Source: Peptococcaceae bacterium | GTDB lineage: Bacteria; Bacillota; Dehalobacteriia; UBA4068; JAAVYR01 | Length of the DNA stretch: 47,257 nucleotides | NCBI GenBank assembly: GCA_022791255.1 | Contig: JAAVYR010000012.1 | Span: 1-47,257, forward strand | Reading direction: 5' to 3' | In this document: positions 24,892 to 33,581 of the stretch, piece after piece | Layout of the letters: each line of letters begins with the position of its first letter | How positions within the stretch are numbered: position 1 is the first letter of the stretch | Notes under the pieces: generated by a model | Told to the model about the DNA's origin: nothing | What the model saw: only the letters and a program-made list of their open reading frames with translations | The model's database searches: none | Position numbers and translations under genes: made by a program

Positions 24892-24930
24892 AATAAGGCC
24901 TACTTTTGGTTTGAGTAGGTCTTATTTTTT
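24892..24930 (+). terminator. Terminator after htrA
   Basis: AATAAGGCCTACT pairs with AGTAGGTCTTATT (one G-T pair), followed by TTTT. The next 170 bases up to the DUF2089 gene are extremely AT-rich with no clear promoter motif. Confidence 0.8.
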
Positions 24931-25106
24931 GTTTTATTTTCCTCATTAGGTGTAATTAATTATATATATGGTATTTATATTATTTAAGACTATTTATAAA
25001 TATATATTTACTTGTTTGCTTGGTATATGTTATATTATAGACTGATTGAAAGCGCTTTGATAAGTGTGTCTTTGGTGTTGGATTAAAAAGAGAGGAGTGG
25101 GTATTT

Positions 25107-25862
25107 ATGGTAAGTAGACGAATGGCAGCTTGTCCATCTTGTGGTGGAAAACTAAATATTACAGTGTTATCTTGTCCGGATTGCGGTATGGAGTTGCGGG
25201 GACAGTTTGAAAATAAAGCGGATTTGTTTTCAGATCTTTCTTTGGCGCAAAGGAAGTTTCTTTTGACTTTTTTACGATGTCGAGGGAATATGAGCCGACT
25301 TCAGGAGGAATTGAATATTTCATATCTTGCTGCCAAAAAGAGCCTTGAGGAACTTTTAATCGTCCTTGGGCTGTATACCTTGGAAGAAAACAATGATAAA
25401 ACTAAGGGTATGATTGATGTAAGTAATTGGAATGTGGATGAGAGCAGCAAGAAGCCATCTGATATTGTAAAACGAAAACTAAAGCAATGTGGTGGTAGAA
25501 CATATATTACTTCGTATGCAGGAAATCAATATATGTTATGGGCTGAACCGGACGGTATATCTTTTGGGTGCGATGCACTTCATGGACATATTTATATGTT
25601 CGGAATTTTTGATATAGTGATGGACTTCCTGAAAAGTAATGGTGGTAAAGCAAAAAAGGGGATGGGGCGAGCACCATTAGGATCTGAAAAATGTAGACTA
25701 GAAACTGTGGCTGGAGTTATTTTACAAGAATACTTAGGGGTTGCTGTTGGGGGTAGTGGGGTAGACCCTTCTTTTGTGATAGTTGCGATATTGGATTGGG
25801 CTGGACTTATCCATAATAAACGAGGTTATGTGGAATTAATTGATTTTGAGGAAAGTAAATAG
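25107..25862 (+). CDS. DUF2089 zinc-ribbon/HTH protein with an unknown C-terminal domain
   Basis: 251 residues in two parts. Residues 1-95 match DUF2089: a zinc ribbon (CPSCGG and CPDCG), then a helix-turn-helix-like region (LSLAQRKFLLTFLRCRGNMSRLQEELNISYLAAKKSLEELL). Proteins with only this part are small probable regulators. Residues about 110-245 form an added domain I do not recognise (GGRTYITSYAGNQYMLW, ALHGHIYMFGIFDIVMDFL, LETVAGVILQEYLGV, DPSFVIVAILDWAGLI). Codon use (many ATA, AGT, CGA) and the AT-rich flank differ from the neighbours, which suggests acquisition. It splits the usual htrA-rlmH adjacency and ends 29 bases before rlmH, so it may share that transcript. Confidence 0.7.
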   Translation: MVSRRMAACPSCGGKLNITVLSCPDCGMELRGQFENKADLFSDLSLAQRKFLLTFLRCRGNMSRLQEELNISYLAAKKSLEELLIVLGLYTLEENNDKTKGMIDVSNWNVDESSKKPSDIVKRKLKQCGGRTYITSYAGNQYMLWAEPDGISFGCDALHGHIYMFGIFDIVMDFLKSNGGKAKKGMGRAPLGSEKCRLETVAGVILQEYLGVAVGGSGVDPSFVIVAILDWAGLIHNKRGYVELIDFEESK

Positions 25863-25891
25863 CGATAAAAATAAGACTAAGGTGGTTGGTT

Positions 25892-26371
25892 ATGTCTCAT
25901 AATATTGTCTGTGTAGGAAAAATCAAAGAAAAATATTTGCAGCAGGGCATTGATGAATATGTGAAGCGGCTGGGGCCTTATACGAAACTACAAATCTTAG
26001 AGGTGCCTGATGAACCGGTGGGGGAAAACCTCTCTGCTGCTTCTTTGGAAATCGCCAAAAACAAGGAAGGAGAGAAAATCCTCTCCAAAATCCCTCCTGA
26101 TAGCTTTGTTATCGTGTTGGATAGTAGGGGAAAGAATTTATCCTCTACAGAGTTGTCGGAGAAGCTGGACAATTTGGCCGTGGGAGGACAGAGCCGTATT
26201 GTTTGGGTCATCGGTGGTTCCTGCGGTTGCAGCCAGGCTATCTTAGACCGGGCGGACTATCTTCTTTCCTTTGGTCGGCAGACCTTTCCGCATCAGCTTA
26301 TGCGGATGATTTTATTGGAGCAGATTTATCGGGCTTTTCGCATTAGCCGTAACGAACCATATCATAAATAA
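25892..26371 (+). CDS. rlmH: 23S rRNA (pseudouridine-1915 N3) methyltransferase
   Basis: 159 residues, exactly the family length. SPOUT-fold features are present: NIVCVGKIKEKYLQQGIDEYVKRL at the start, FVIVLDSRGKNLSS, the cofactor knot IGGSCGCSQAIL and the C-terminal FPHQLMRMILLEQIYRAFRI ending PYHK. It methylates pseudouridine 1915 in helix 69 of 23S rRNA. ATG 25892 follows AAGGTGG at seven bases; the upstream in-frame TTG lies too close. Confidence 0.96.
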   Translation: MSHNIVCVGKIKEKYLQQGIDEYVKRLGPYTKLQILEVPDEPVGENLSAASLEIAKNKEGEKILSKIPPDSFVIVLDSRGKNLSSTELSEKLDNLAVGGQSRIVWVIGGSCGCSQAILDRADYLLSFGRQTFPHQLMRMILLEQIYRAFRISRNEPYHK

Positions 26372-26373
26372 GA

Positions 26374-26409
26374 AAAAGAGCTATGGCGGAAAAGCCAATA
26401 GCTCTTTTT
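26374..26409. terminator. Bidirectional terminator between rlmH and sfsA
   Basis: AAAAAGAGCTATGGC and GCC-A-ATAGCTCTTTTT pair around a short loop. It serves the converging genes rlmH (+) and sfsA (-). Confidence 0.85.
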
Positions 26410-27109
26410 ATAGTTTGATAGGGATTTGGTGGGAAACAGTAATCTCATTTGGGGAGACTTGACAGGTAGCAGCGAGGATTTGTACGCCGGCTTGGTTCGC
26501 TTCTCTTAACGCTGCTGCAAAGGCAGGGTCTGTCTCTTGATTAGGAGTGAAATAATCTGCGTCCTTCATTTGCACGATGAAATAAATGCAGCTTGCATAG
26601 CCTTCTTCTTTTGCTTTTATCAGGTGGTGGATGTGCTTGGTGCCTCTTTCTGTGGGCGCGTCCGGGAAGAGAACAAAATTATCTCGTTCCAGCGTCACGC
26701 CTTTTACTTCGATGAAACCTTTTTTCCCATTGTTTTGTTCAGGGGAATATTCATAATAAATATCTAGCCGGGCGTCTAGATAAGTTTTTTCCCGTTTGAC
26801 GAGCGCTGGTGTCTTAAACCCGGGCAGAGTGCCTTCTCGCAATGCTTCTGCTGCTATCTTGTGGGGAATTTGAGAGTCGATATTGATGAGACGGTCTCCC
26901 TTGTAAACAGCGATGAGAGAGGCGGCAGTTTTCCGGGCAGGGTTTTGTGATTGTTCCAGGATTACGCGGCAGCCTGGCATGAAGAGTTCTTTGCATCTGC
27001 CGGTATTCGGTACATGGGCAGTGATAATTTCGTCTTGATAGGCAACTTTGGCAATGAAGCGATTAGGCCGTTCTAGAAAAGTGCCTTCTATCGTATGTAA
27101 ATATTTCAT
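26408..27109 (-). CDS. sfsA: SfsA family nuclease
   Basis: 233 residues with the SfsA pattern: GTFLERPNRFIAKV, ITAHVPNTGRCKELFMPGCRVIL, SLIAVYKGDRLINIDSQ and the catalytic-type GFIEVKGVTLERD, then FPDAPTERGTKHI. The family was named for sugar-fermentation stimulation and has a PD-(D/E)XK nuclease-like core. The cellular role is unsettled. It is preceded, on the minus strand, by the small gene at 27144-27506 with a 34-base gap, and the two probably share the promoter at 27551. Confidence 0.92.
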   Translation of the reverse strand: MKYLHTIEGTFLERPNRFIAKVAYQDEIITAHVPNTGRCKELFMPGCRVILEQSQNPARKTAASLIAVYKGDRLINIDSQIPHKIAAEALREGTLPGFKTPALVKREKTYLDARLDIYYEYSPEQNNGKKGFIEVKGVTLERDNFVLFPDAPTERGTKHIHHLIKAKEEGYASCIYFIVQMKDADYFTPNQETDPAFAAALREANQAGVQILAATCQVSPNEITVSHQIPIKL

Positions 27110-27143
27110 CGGTCACTTATTCCTATTTTTCCATGTTTTTAAG

Positions 27144-27506
27144 TTAACGGGTCAGTAGTTCTGCCTTTTTCTCGAGAATAGCAGCAGCGGCATTGCAGGC
27201 TGGACAGTCGCAATAAATGGCGCCGGCTGCTTTGATTTCTTTCCCATGGGCGGCTGCTTCTTTTGCCATTTCGGCTCCGAATACTTCGATAGCCGCCTCG
27301 GACTGTGCAAAGTCAATTAATTGGTCGATGGGCATAATGTCTTCTTCCAGTTCTGCAAGCAGTTTTTTGCTGACTTCTTGTTCTTTGTCTGTACCTAAAG
27401 CGGCAAGCCAATTTTGGGCTACTGCTTTTGCTTCTGGACAGCAAGAGTCAGCACTGATTAATAATTCTGCTTGTTCTTTGACAAAGGCTTTTATGATTTC
27501 ATTCAT
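27144..27506 (-). CDS. Small CxCPAC protein of unknown function
   Basis: About 120 residues, helical and acidic, with two cysteine groups: SCCPEAK near residue 23 and YCDCPACNAAAAILEKK near the C-terminus. The latter could hold a metal. Similar short proteins are sometimes labelled Hsp90-like in Clostridia, but there is no Hsp90 ATPase domain here and that label should not be carried over. On the minus strand AAAGG precedes ATG 27506 by nine bases; the ATG three codons upstream touches the site. It is probably co-transcribed with sfsA. Confidence 0.7.
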   Translation of the reverse strand: MNEIIKAFVKEQAELLISADSCCPEAKAVAQNWLAALGTDKEQEVSKKLLAELEEDIMPIDQLIDFAQSEAAIEVFGAEMAKEAAAHGKEIKAAGAIYCDCPACNAAAAILEKKAELLTR

Positions 27507-27550
27507 GGTAATCATCCTTTCTTTTTATCCATATGGGGGTATGATTTAAA

Positions 27551-27579
27551 ATTATACTATACGGCAAGGGTACTGTAAA
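27551..27579 (-). promoter_or_regulatory. Sigma-A promoter of the 27144-27506/sfsA unit
   Basis: On the minus strand TTTACA (27574-27579) and a perfect TATAAT (27551-27556) are separated by 17 bases. Confidence 0.7.
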
Positions 27580-27784
27580 GAAAAGGAGCGTAATAGAAGC
27601 CTTTTGGAAGAGCCATTCATACTATAGATTGTGTTTGGTAATAGTGGAACATTCATATATATGGAAAAAAAGTGGAAAAAACTTGTTTTTCTTGCAGGAG
27701 AATGGGAATAGAGCAAGAATATAAAAAAGAAGTCGTTTTTTGTAATTTTATGGATTATTGAGCGTGTATATAGGGGGCATTGTT

Positions 27785-28597
27785 TTGGGATATTTATTAC
27801 CTGCCTTGATGTATAGTGGGATTGCTTTTGCGTTTTGGTTGCTGGACGCGGTGCTGTTTAATTTTTACGGTCACTTAAATTCTTTTGCTGGTGCGATGTG
27901 GGCGGAGGTGCCTTTGTACCGACTGGTTCTGCGTAGTCTTGTGGCAGGCGTTTTGATGATGATTGGCTTGCGGAAAAGCAAAGAAATCTATTGCGCCAAC
28001 GGTATTATTCAGGATATTGGTTTTGTGGGTAATGTAAGCCGCCCTTCTCGGGAAAGTGCGGAAAAATGTCAGCGTTTGGTGTTTTATGGGGAAAAGTTAG
28101 CTAATGCTTTAAAAATGTCTGAAGAAGATATACTCCATTACCAGCAGCTGTGCTATTGTTATGACATTGGGAAAATTACTTTGCCCAGTTGCATCTTAGA
28201 AAGCAAGGAAAACCGTACCGGTTGGGAAAAGGAACGCTGGAACCAACACAGTGAAGATGGTTATGTCATCGCTTCTATGCTTGCGCCATTGGCTGGCTGT
28301 GCGGAGCTTATTCGTTGTCACCATGAACGGTGGGATGGCAGCGGTCAATTAGGTTTGATTGGTAATCAAATTCCTTTGGCTTGTCGTATTTTTTCCATTG
28401 TATGGGTGTACGATGGCCTGACCCGTCCGGCAAATCCTTATAAACGGGGACTTACTTGTGATGAGGCTGCTGACGAATTGCGCTACTATGCTCATACTGC
28501 ACTGGACCCTGAATTGGTAGAGCTTTTTGTAAAATTACTCAAAGGCAATGGTCTAATGGATGGGGTCAAGCAAGGGGTTGCGCTTTCTTTCCGTTAA
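27785..28597 (+). CDS. Membrane HD-GYP-like protein with altered HD motif
   Basis: About 270 residues. Two hydrophobic segments at the N-terminus (LLPALMYSGIAFAFWLLDAVLF and LVAGVLMMIGL) are followed by an HD-GYP-like domain. Recognisable parts are YDIGKITLPSCIL, NQHSEDGYVIASML, CHHERWDGSG and IPLACRIFSIVWVYDGLTRP. Canonical enzymes have HDIGK and GSGYP; here these read YDIGK and GSGQL, so the first metal-binding His and the GYP signature are missing. Cyclic-di-GMP hydrolysis is therefore doubtful, and a receptor or scaffold role is possible. TTG 27785, seven bases after AGGGGG, is the best start. TTG 27758 also opens the frame but lacks a binding site. Confidence 0.75.
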   Translation: MGYLLPALMYSGIAFAFWLLDAVLFNFYGHLNSFAGAMWAEVPLYRLVLRSLVAGVLMMIGLRKSKEIYCANGIIQDIGFVGNVSRPSRESAEKCQRLVFYGEKLANALKMSEEDILHYQQLCYCYDIGKITLPSCILESKENRTGWEKERWNQHSEDGYVIASMLAPLAGCAELIRCHHERWDGSGQLGLIGNQIPLACRIFSIVWVYDGLTRPANPYKRGLTCDEAADELRYYAHTALDPELVELFVKLLKGNGLMDGVKQGVALSFR

Positions 28598-28623
28598 TTT
28601 GCAATTTTGTAAATAGGTAAAAT

Positions 28624-28656
28624 AAAAGGGACTGCAAAAACTGCAGTCCCTTTTTT
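28624..28656. terminator. Bidirectional terminator between the HD-GYP-like gene and DUF4321
   Basis: AAAAGGGACTGCA and TGCAGTCCCTTTTTT pair around AAAAC, between converging genes. Confidence 0.88.
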
Positions 28657-28674
28657 ATTCGCTATGAAAAGTGG

Positions 28675-28923
28675 TTAAATCCGTTTGTATAAAAACAGTC
28701 CTAAAAAGAAGCCTAAAATAGTGAAAATGCTGACTTTAATCTGCAGGCCAAAGGTAAAGGAAATGGCCATCAAATCCAGGGTAAAAGGGGCAAACCCCAT
28801 GGTATAGCTACTGTTTAATAAAGGAAAAAAGTTCCCGAAAATCTCTCCCAGGAGCGAGCCGAAAATACTCCCAATTACAATTAAGATAATCATCATGGCA
28901 GTGCTGCCTTTACCGTATGCCAT
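28675..28923 (-). CDS. DUF4321 small membrane protein
   Basis: 82 residues with two or three hydrophobic helices: MMIILIVIGSIFGSLLGEIFG, a middle segment with GFAPFTLDLMAISFTFGLQIKV, and TILGFFLGLFLYKRI at the end. The PFTLDLMAISFTFGLQIKV stretch is typical of the DUF4321 family found in Clostridia, whose function is unknown. GGAGG precedes the ATG on the minus strand. The 212-base gap between it and dgt is AT-rich and shows nothing definite. Confidence 0.78.
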   Translation of the reverse strand: MAYGKGSTAMMIILIVIGSIFGSLLGEIFGNFFPLLNSSYTMGFAPFTLDLMAISFTFGLQIKVSIFTILGFFLGLFLYKRI

Positions 28924-29135
28924 AAATTAATTCCTCCTTCAGTAGGGCAGGTAGTAATAAAATACACTTTATCTTTTGTTGTCATTCTGGTTTATTGTCA
29001 TTATGACGCTTAAGAATATATGTATTATTATACCAAATGAAAGGGAAAAGCGAAAGCTAAGAAAAGAGGAATTTTTCTAAAAAGGAAGAAACTCTTAAAA
29101 AAATAAAAAGTCCTACTCAGAAGGAGGGGATATTC

Positions 29136-30104
29136 TTGCGAGAAGACTGGGAACAGGTAGAACGAGACTATTTGTCACCTCTTGCGGCAAAAAGCTATGA
29201 GACAAAAGGCCGGTTGCGACAGGAAGAGCCATGTCCTATTCGTACAGAATTTCAAAGGGACAGAGACCGCATTCTGCATTGTAAGGCTTTCCGACGGCTC
29301 AAACATAAAACCCAGGTGTTCATTGCACCAGAGGGGGACCATTATCGCACGCGGCTTACTCATACGCTGGAAGTTGCGCAAATTGCTCGGACTATTGCCC
29401 GTGCCTTACGGCTCAATGAGGATTTAACAGAAGCCATCGCCCTGGGCCATGATTTAGGGCATACGCCCTTTGGCCATAGTGGAGAGCGCGCGATCCAGAA
29501 AATCTTGCCTAGCTTCCGTCATAATAAACATAGCTTGCGAGTCGTAGATGTGCTGGAAAAGGATGGTCAGGGCTTAAATTTAACCTGGGAAGTGCGAGAT
29601 GGGATTATTTCCCACTCTGGGGAGGAACACTTGCCTCATACACTAGAGGGTCAGATTGTGCGCATTGCTGATAGGATTGCTTATGTAAATCATGATTTAG
29701 ATGACGCTATCCGGAGCGGTACTTTAAGTGCTGAAGATGTGCCGGCTCATTTACGGGAAAAGATGGGCCTTTCTCAAGGGGAACGCATTAATTACATGGT
29801 GTTGGATATTATTGCCAATAGTATGGGAAAAGAACAGGTGGCAATGACGCCGGAAGCTTATGATTTCATGATGGAATTACGGTCCTTTCTCTTTACTCGG
29901 GTTTATCGTAATGAAGCAGCCTTGATGGAAGAAGCAACTGTAGAACGGATGATAGACCGTCTGTATGTATATTACCTGGACCATTTAGGTTTGCTGCCGC
30001 ATACTGCAGTACAGGCCCAGCCCTATGTGATGGTGCTGGACTATATTGCTGGTATGAGTGATAGCTTTGCCTTGCAAAAATATAATGAAATTGCCGGAAA
30101 GTAA
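29136..30104 (+). CDS. dgt: Deoxyguanosinetriphosphate triphosphohydrolase-like protein
   Basis: 322 residues of the HD-domain dGTPase family. RTEFQRDRDRILHCKAFRRLKHKTQVF, the first His in RTRLTHTLEVAQIARTIARAL, the HD pair in LGHDLGHTPFGHSGE and RIADRIAYVNHDLDDA are all present. It removes triphosphate from deoxynucleotides and helps balance dNTP pools. The start is TTG 29136 behind AAGGAGGGG. It stands upstream of dnaG and rpoD, a conserved neighbourhood in Clostridia, but a 440-base leader separates it from dnaG. Confidence 0.92.
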   Translation: MREDWEQVERDYLSPLAAKSYETKGRLRQEEPCPIRTEFQRDRDRILHCKAFRRLKHKTQVFIAPEGDHYRTRLTHTLEVAQIARTIARALRLNEDLTEAIALGHDLGHTPFGHSGERAIQKILPSFRHNKHSLRVVDVLEKDGQGLNLTWEVRDGIISHSGEEHLPHTLEGQIVRIADRIAYVNHDLDDAIRSGTLSAEDVPAHLREKMGLSQGERINYMVLDIIANSMGKEQVAMTPEAYDFMMELRSFLFTRVYRNEAALMEEATVERMIDRLYVYYLDHLGLLPHTAVQAQPYVMVLDYIAGMSDSFALQKYNEIAGK

Positions 30105-30224
30105 TAAGTCATATTTTTTCGTAATGGTATTCTTTGTTGTGCTCAGGATGACCGAGGCCATGTGTTTAGGCGGGCAGAGGCTATGCTGTAGCTTACATGG
30201 GCAGTAAAAAGTCCATAAAAAACA

Positions 30225-30301
30225 AGGAAGTAAGCAAACCTCTTTGTCGGTCAGACTATCCTTGTATAGACGAAATACAAAGCAGGGTTTGGTCACTTCC
30301 T
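30225..30301 (+). ncRNA. Candidate structured element in the dgt-dnaG gap
   Basis: The gap 30105-30544 holds no gene. Within it, AGGAAGT (30225-30231) pairs with ACTTCCT (30295-30301), CAAACC (30235-30240) with GGTTTG (30286-30291), and CTTTGT (30242-30247) with ACAAAG (30277-30282). This gives a stepped stem of 19 pairs, with CTAT/ATAG possible in the loop. No T-run follows, so it is not a simple terminator. It could be a small RNA, a leader structure or a decayed mobile repeat. Confidence 0.35.
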
Positions 30302-30340
30302 ATGGCTATTATTTGATGATTTTACTTGATTTATACATAA

Positions 30341-30463
30341 AAAGGAGAAGTAAATGCTGCCTGTGTATAAATGAATGTAGGATTGCGTAAGATAAAGATG
30401 TTTTTAGCTGGGCGAAAATGATTTTCTGTGAAATTATCTGCAAAGGGGCTATTTTTAGCCCAG
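30341..30463 (+). promoter_or_regulatory. Possible leader-peptide control region of dnaG
   Basis: AAAGGAGAAG is followed by a six-codon frame (MLPVYK, 30354-30374). Its stop overlaps ATGA with a 16-codon frame (MNVGLRKIKMFLAGRK, 30371-30421). The end of the second frame covers CTGGGC (30408-30413), which can pair with GCCCAG (30458-30463). That segment also pairs with the nearer GGGCTA (30446-30451), so two hairpins exclude each other. The layout resembles an attenuator, but the frames are tiny and could be chance. Confidence 0.25.
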
Positions 30464-30544
30464 TTAGATTGTCTATTGATTACTTTTTAGCCAAAGAAAG
30501 AAGGAAAAAGTCTAATCGTGGCGAATTGAATTAGAGTTAATTTA

Positions 30545-32365
30545 GTGAAAGCAGGCGTGGAAATTTTGGCAAGGTTTGTCCCTCCCGAAATTATAGAAGA
30601 AATCCGACAAAAAGCAGATATCGTAGAAGTAGTCAGCGGTTATGTGTCTTTAAAGAAGCAAGGCCGTAACTTTGTTGGGTTATGTCCCTTTCACAGTGAG
30701 GATACGCCTTCCTTTGTGGTGTCTCCTGACAAAGAGATTTTTTATTGTTTTGGCTGTCAGCATGGCGGCAATGTGATCAACTTTATCATGGAACAGGAAG
30801 GGCTTACTTTGCCGGAAGCTGCTGAAAAGCTAGCAGACCAGTATGGGGTGGTCATTCCGGAGAGTGAGTATTCCCAAAAGGATATCTCCCGCCAGCATAA
30901 GAAAAAAACCTTTTATGATATGTATGAGCGGGCAGCGGGCTTTTATCAGCAAATGCTGGTAAGTGCGCCAGAGGGCGCGCCAGGCCGTGCCTATCTGGAA
31001 AAACGGGGCTTGAGTAAAGAGATTATTGCCAGTTTTAAACTGGGCTTTAGCCCAGAGGAGCCATGGGACGCTCTTTATCAATACTTATCCCAGGCAGGTT
31101 TCAAAGATAATGATATGATAGAGGCTGGCCTTGTCAGCAAGAGCAGTAAAAATCAAAAATGCTACGATAAGTTTCGTAATCGGGTCATGTACCCTATCCT
31201 GGATTACAAAGGGCAGTTTATCGCCTTTGGTGGACGGGTGCTAAACCAAGATTTGCCGAAATACTTAAACTCCCAAGACTCGCTGATTTTTAATAAATCA
31301 GAAAATCTTTATGGACTGTTTGTGGCAGGACAGGCTATCCGCCGAGAGAATTGTGCTGTTATCATGGAAGGCTATATGGATGTGCTCACCGCCCATCAGC
31401 ATGGGGTGAATAATGCAGTGGCCTCTCTGGGGACAGCTTTTACTCCCGAACATGGCAGACTCTTAAAGCGCTATACAGACCATGTGATTTTGGCCTATGA
31501 CGGTGATGGTGCTGGTACCAAAGCAGCAGTGCGAGGCATTGATATCTTGCGGGAGATGGGGTTTACCTTGCAAATCGTATCCTTCCCTGATGGACAAGAC
31601 CCTGATGATTTCTTAAAAGCCAATGGCAAAGATGGCTGGCGGGATTTAGTAGCACAGAAGGCCATGGGGGTTTTGGACTTTAAGCTGAGTTTGGTATTAA
31701 AAAAATATAATCCGGAAAAACCGGAAGGAAAAGGCGCCATCGTCACAGAATTATTACCAGACATGGCAAAGTGCAGTAGCTTAGTAGAACGGGATAGCTT
31801 TATTGCAGTGGTTGCTGCAAAACTGGGTGTGCCGCCGGAAAGCATTTATGCTGATTTACAAAAAAATGGTTACCGCATTGACAGCCCTAGAGGCCGGTCT
31901 TCTAGACGACCAACCACCGCTGTTCCTGGGCCTCGTCGCCGGGATATGCAGGTGAAAAAGCTTTTGCTGCGGCTCATGCTGGAAAATAAGGCTATCTGGC
32001 AAAAGGTGGAAGCAGAAATCAGTGAAGAGCAGTGGGCAGATGAAACTGTGGCTCAGCTATTACAGATGGTTCGGGATAACTTAGAGGGGTATGATTGGCA
32101 GCTTGCTAATTTTTTGACTGGTCTTACCGGAGAGGCGCTAAGCCTTGCGTCTGAAATATTGGCAGAGGATATGCCCATAGAGGATATAGAGGAGCTGGCA
32201 GACAGCTGTATTCGCGCTATTAAAATAGAACATCTACAGCGGGAGATTGCAAAATCCCGTGGTGAGTTTGAAAAGATAAAGGGAGACGCTACGCAGGAAT
32301 TAATCCTATTGCAGGAAATTTCTGTGATGCAAAAGGAAATCCAGCGATTAAATCGTAACCTGTAA
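30545..32365 (+). CDS. dnaG: DNA primase
   Basis: 606 residues. The N-terminal CHC2 zinc domain is seen as [17 protein letters not shown] and [14 protein letters not shown]. The catalytic TOPRIM core has [16 protein letters not shown] and [16 protein letters not shown], and FIAFGGRVL precedes it. The C-terminal part binds DnaB. It makes RNA primers at the fork. The start is uncertain: GTG 30545 gives [17 protein letters not shown], while TTG 30566 would begin just before the conserved [17 protein letters not shown]; no strong ribosome site favours either. It is followed after 22 bases by rpoD, so the two form the usual dnaG-rpoD unit. Confidence 0.95.
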   Translation: MKAGVEILARFVPPEIIEEIRQKADIVEVVSGYVSLKKQGRNFVGLCPFHSEDTPSFVVSPDKEIFYCFGCQHGGNVINFIMEQEGLTLPEAAEKLADQYGVVIPESEYSQKDISRQHKKKTFYDMYERAAGFYQQMLVSAPEGAPGRAYLEKRGLSKEIIASFKLGFSPEEPWDALYQYLSQAGFKDNDMIEAGLVSKSSKNQKCYDKFRNRVMYPILDYKGQFIAFGGRVLNQDLPKYLNSQDSLIFNKSENLYGLFVAGQAIRRENCAVIMEGYMDVLTAHQHGVNNAVASLGTAFTPEHGRLLKRYTDHVILAYDGDGAGTKAAVRGIDILREMGFTLQIVSFPDGQDPDDFLKANGKDGWRDLVAQKAMGVLDFKLSLVLKKYNPEKPEGKGAIVTELLPDMAKCSSLVERDSFIAVVAAKLGVPPESIYADLQKNGYRIDSPRGRSSRRPTTAVPGPRRRDMQVKKLLLRLMLENKAIWQKVEAEISEEQWADETVAQLLQMVRDNLEGYDWQLANFLTGLTGEALSLASEILAEDMPIEDIEELADSCIRAIKIEHLQREIAKSRGEFEKIKGDATQELILLQEISVMQKEIQRLNRNL

Positions 32366-32387
32366 GGCTGGAAAGAGGGGGACTTTG

Positions 32388-33485
32388 GTGAAAGTGGAAC
32401 AAACGAAAACAGAAAACCTAAAAAAATTAATAGAGACTGCCAAGAAAAAAGGTTCTGTTTCCTATGGAGAGCTCATCGAGGCCATCGGCGATGTGGAGCT
32501 TAGTCCAGAACAAATGGAAGAAATCTATGAACACTTAGGCCAATTAGGCATTGAGGTGGGTGGAGAACCAGAGGAAACCATAGAAGCTATGGCAGAGGCT
32601 CAGGAGGAATTGTCTCCTAACATCGAAGCCATGGATATTTCTGTTCCTGATGGTATCGCCATTGATGACCCAGTGCGTATGTACTTAAAGGAAATTGGCC
32701 GTGTGCCGCTGCTTTCTGCGGAAGAAGAAGTAGAGTTGGCTATGCGTATGGAGCAGGGGGACGAAGAGGCAAAAAGACGGCTTTCGGAGGCTAATCTTCG
32801 TCTGGTAGTGAGCATTGCTAAACGGTATGTAGGCAGAGGCATGCTCTTTTTGGATTTAATCCAAGAAGGGAATTTGGGGCTGATTAAAGCGGTAGAAAAG
32901 TTTGATTTTCGTAAAGGCTTCAAATTTAGCACCTATGCTACTTGGTGGATCCGCCAAGCTATTACCCGTGCCATTGCTGACCAGGCAAGAACCATTCGTA
33001 TTCCTGTGCATATGGTAGAAACCATTAATAAGCTCATTCGCATTCAGCGGCAATTAATTCAAGAGCTGGGCCGGGACCCTTCCCCAGAGGAAATTGCTAA
33101 AGAAATGGACATTCCTACGGAGCGGGTAAGAGAAATCCTCAAGATTTCGCAAGAACCAGTATCTTTAGAAACACCTATTGGTGAAGAAGAGGATAGCCAT
33201 TTGGGAGACTTCATCGAAGATGAAGACGCTCTAGCCCCGGCTGAAGCTGCTTCCTTCTTCCTCTTAAAGGAACAGTTGGATGATGTGCTGTGCACGCTGA
33301 CAGCAAGAGAAAAGAAAGTACTGCAGTTACGCTTTGGCCTGGAGGACGGTCGTTCCCGTACTTTAGAAGAAGTGGGACAAGAGTTTGGCGTGACCAGAGA
33401 ACGCATTCGTCAAATCGAAGCAAAGGCTTTGCGGAAGTTACGACATCCGAGCCGCAGCAAGAAATTAAAAGATTATTTAGAATAA
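32388..33485 (+). CDS. rpoD: Primary RNA polymerase sigma factor (sigma-A/sigma-70)
   Basis: 365 residues. Region 1.1-like N-terminus, then region 1.2 ([25 protein letters not shown]), region 2 with [32 protein letters not shown] and [17 protein letters not shown], region 3 and region 4 ([27 protein letters not shown]). It directs RNA polymerase to housekeeping promoters, matching the TTGACA/TATAAT pairs found throughout the window. GTG 32388 is six bases after GAGGGGG. It is co-transcribed with dnaG. Confidence 0.97.
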   Translation: MKVEQTKTENLKKLIETAKKKGSVSYGELIEAIGDVELSPEQMEEIYEHLGQLGIEVGGEPEETIEAMAEAQEELSPNIEAMDISVPDGIAIDDPVRMYLKEIGRVPLLSAEEEVELAMRMEQGDEEAKRRLSEANLRLVVSIAKRYVGRGMLFLDLIQEGNLGLIKAVEKFDFRKGFKFSTYATWWIRQAITRAIADQARTIRIPVHMVETINKLIRIQRQLIQELGRDPSPEEIAKEMDIPTERVREILKISQEPVSLETPIGEEEDSHLGDFIEDEDALAPAEAASFFLLKEQLDDVLCTLTAREKKVLQLRFGLEDGRSRTLEEVGQEFGVTRERIRQIEAKALRKLRHPSRSKKLKDYLE

Positions 33486-33493
33486 ACGCAAGC

Positions 33494-33535
33494 AAAAACG
33501 GCTGTGAGCCCTGATAGATGGCGCAGCCGTTTTTT
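33494..33535 (+). terminator. Terminator of dnaG-rpoD
   Basis: AAAAACGGCTG pairs with CAGCCGTTTTTT across a loop of about 19 bases. Confidence 0.8.
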
Positions 33536-33581
33536 ACTAGGGGATAAACGGAAAGAGAAACGGAAAGGGAGTTTTTAGGAA

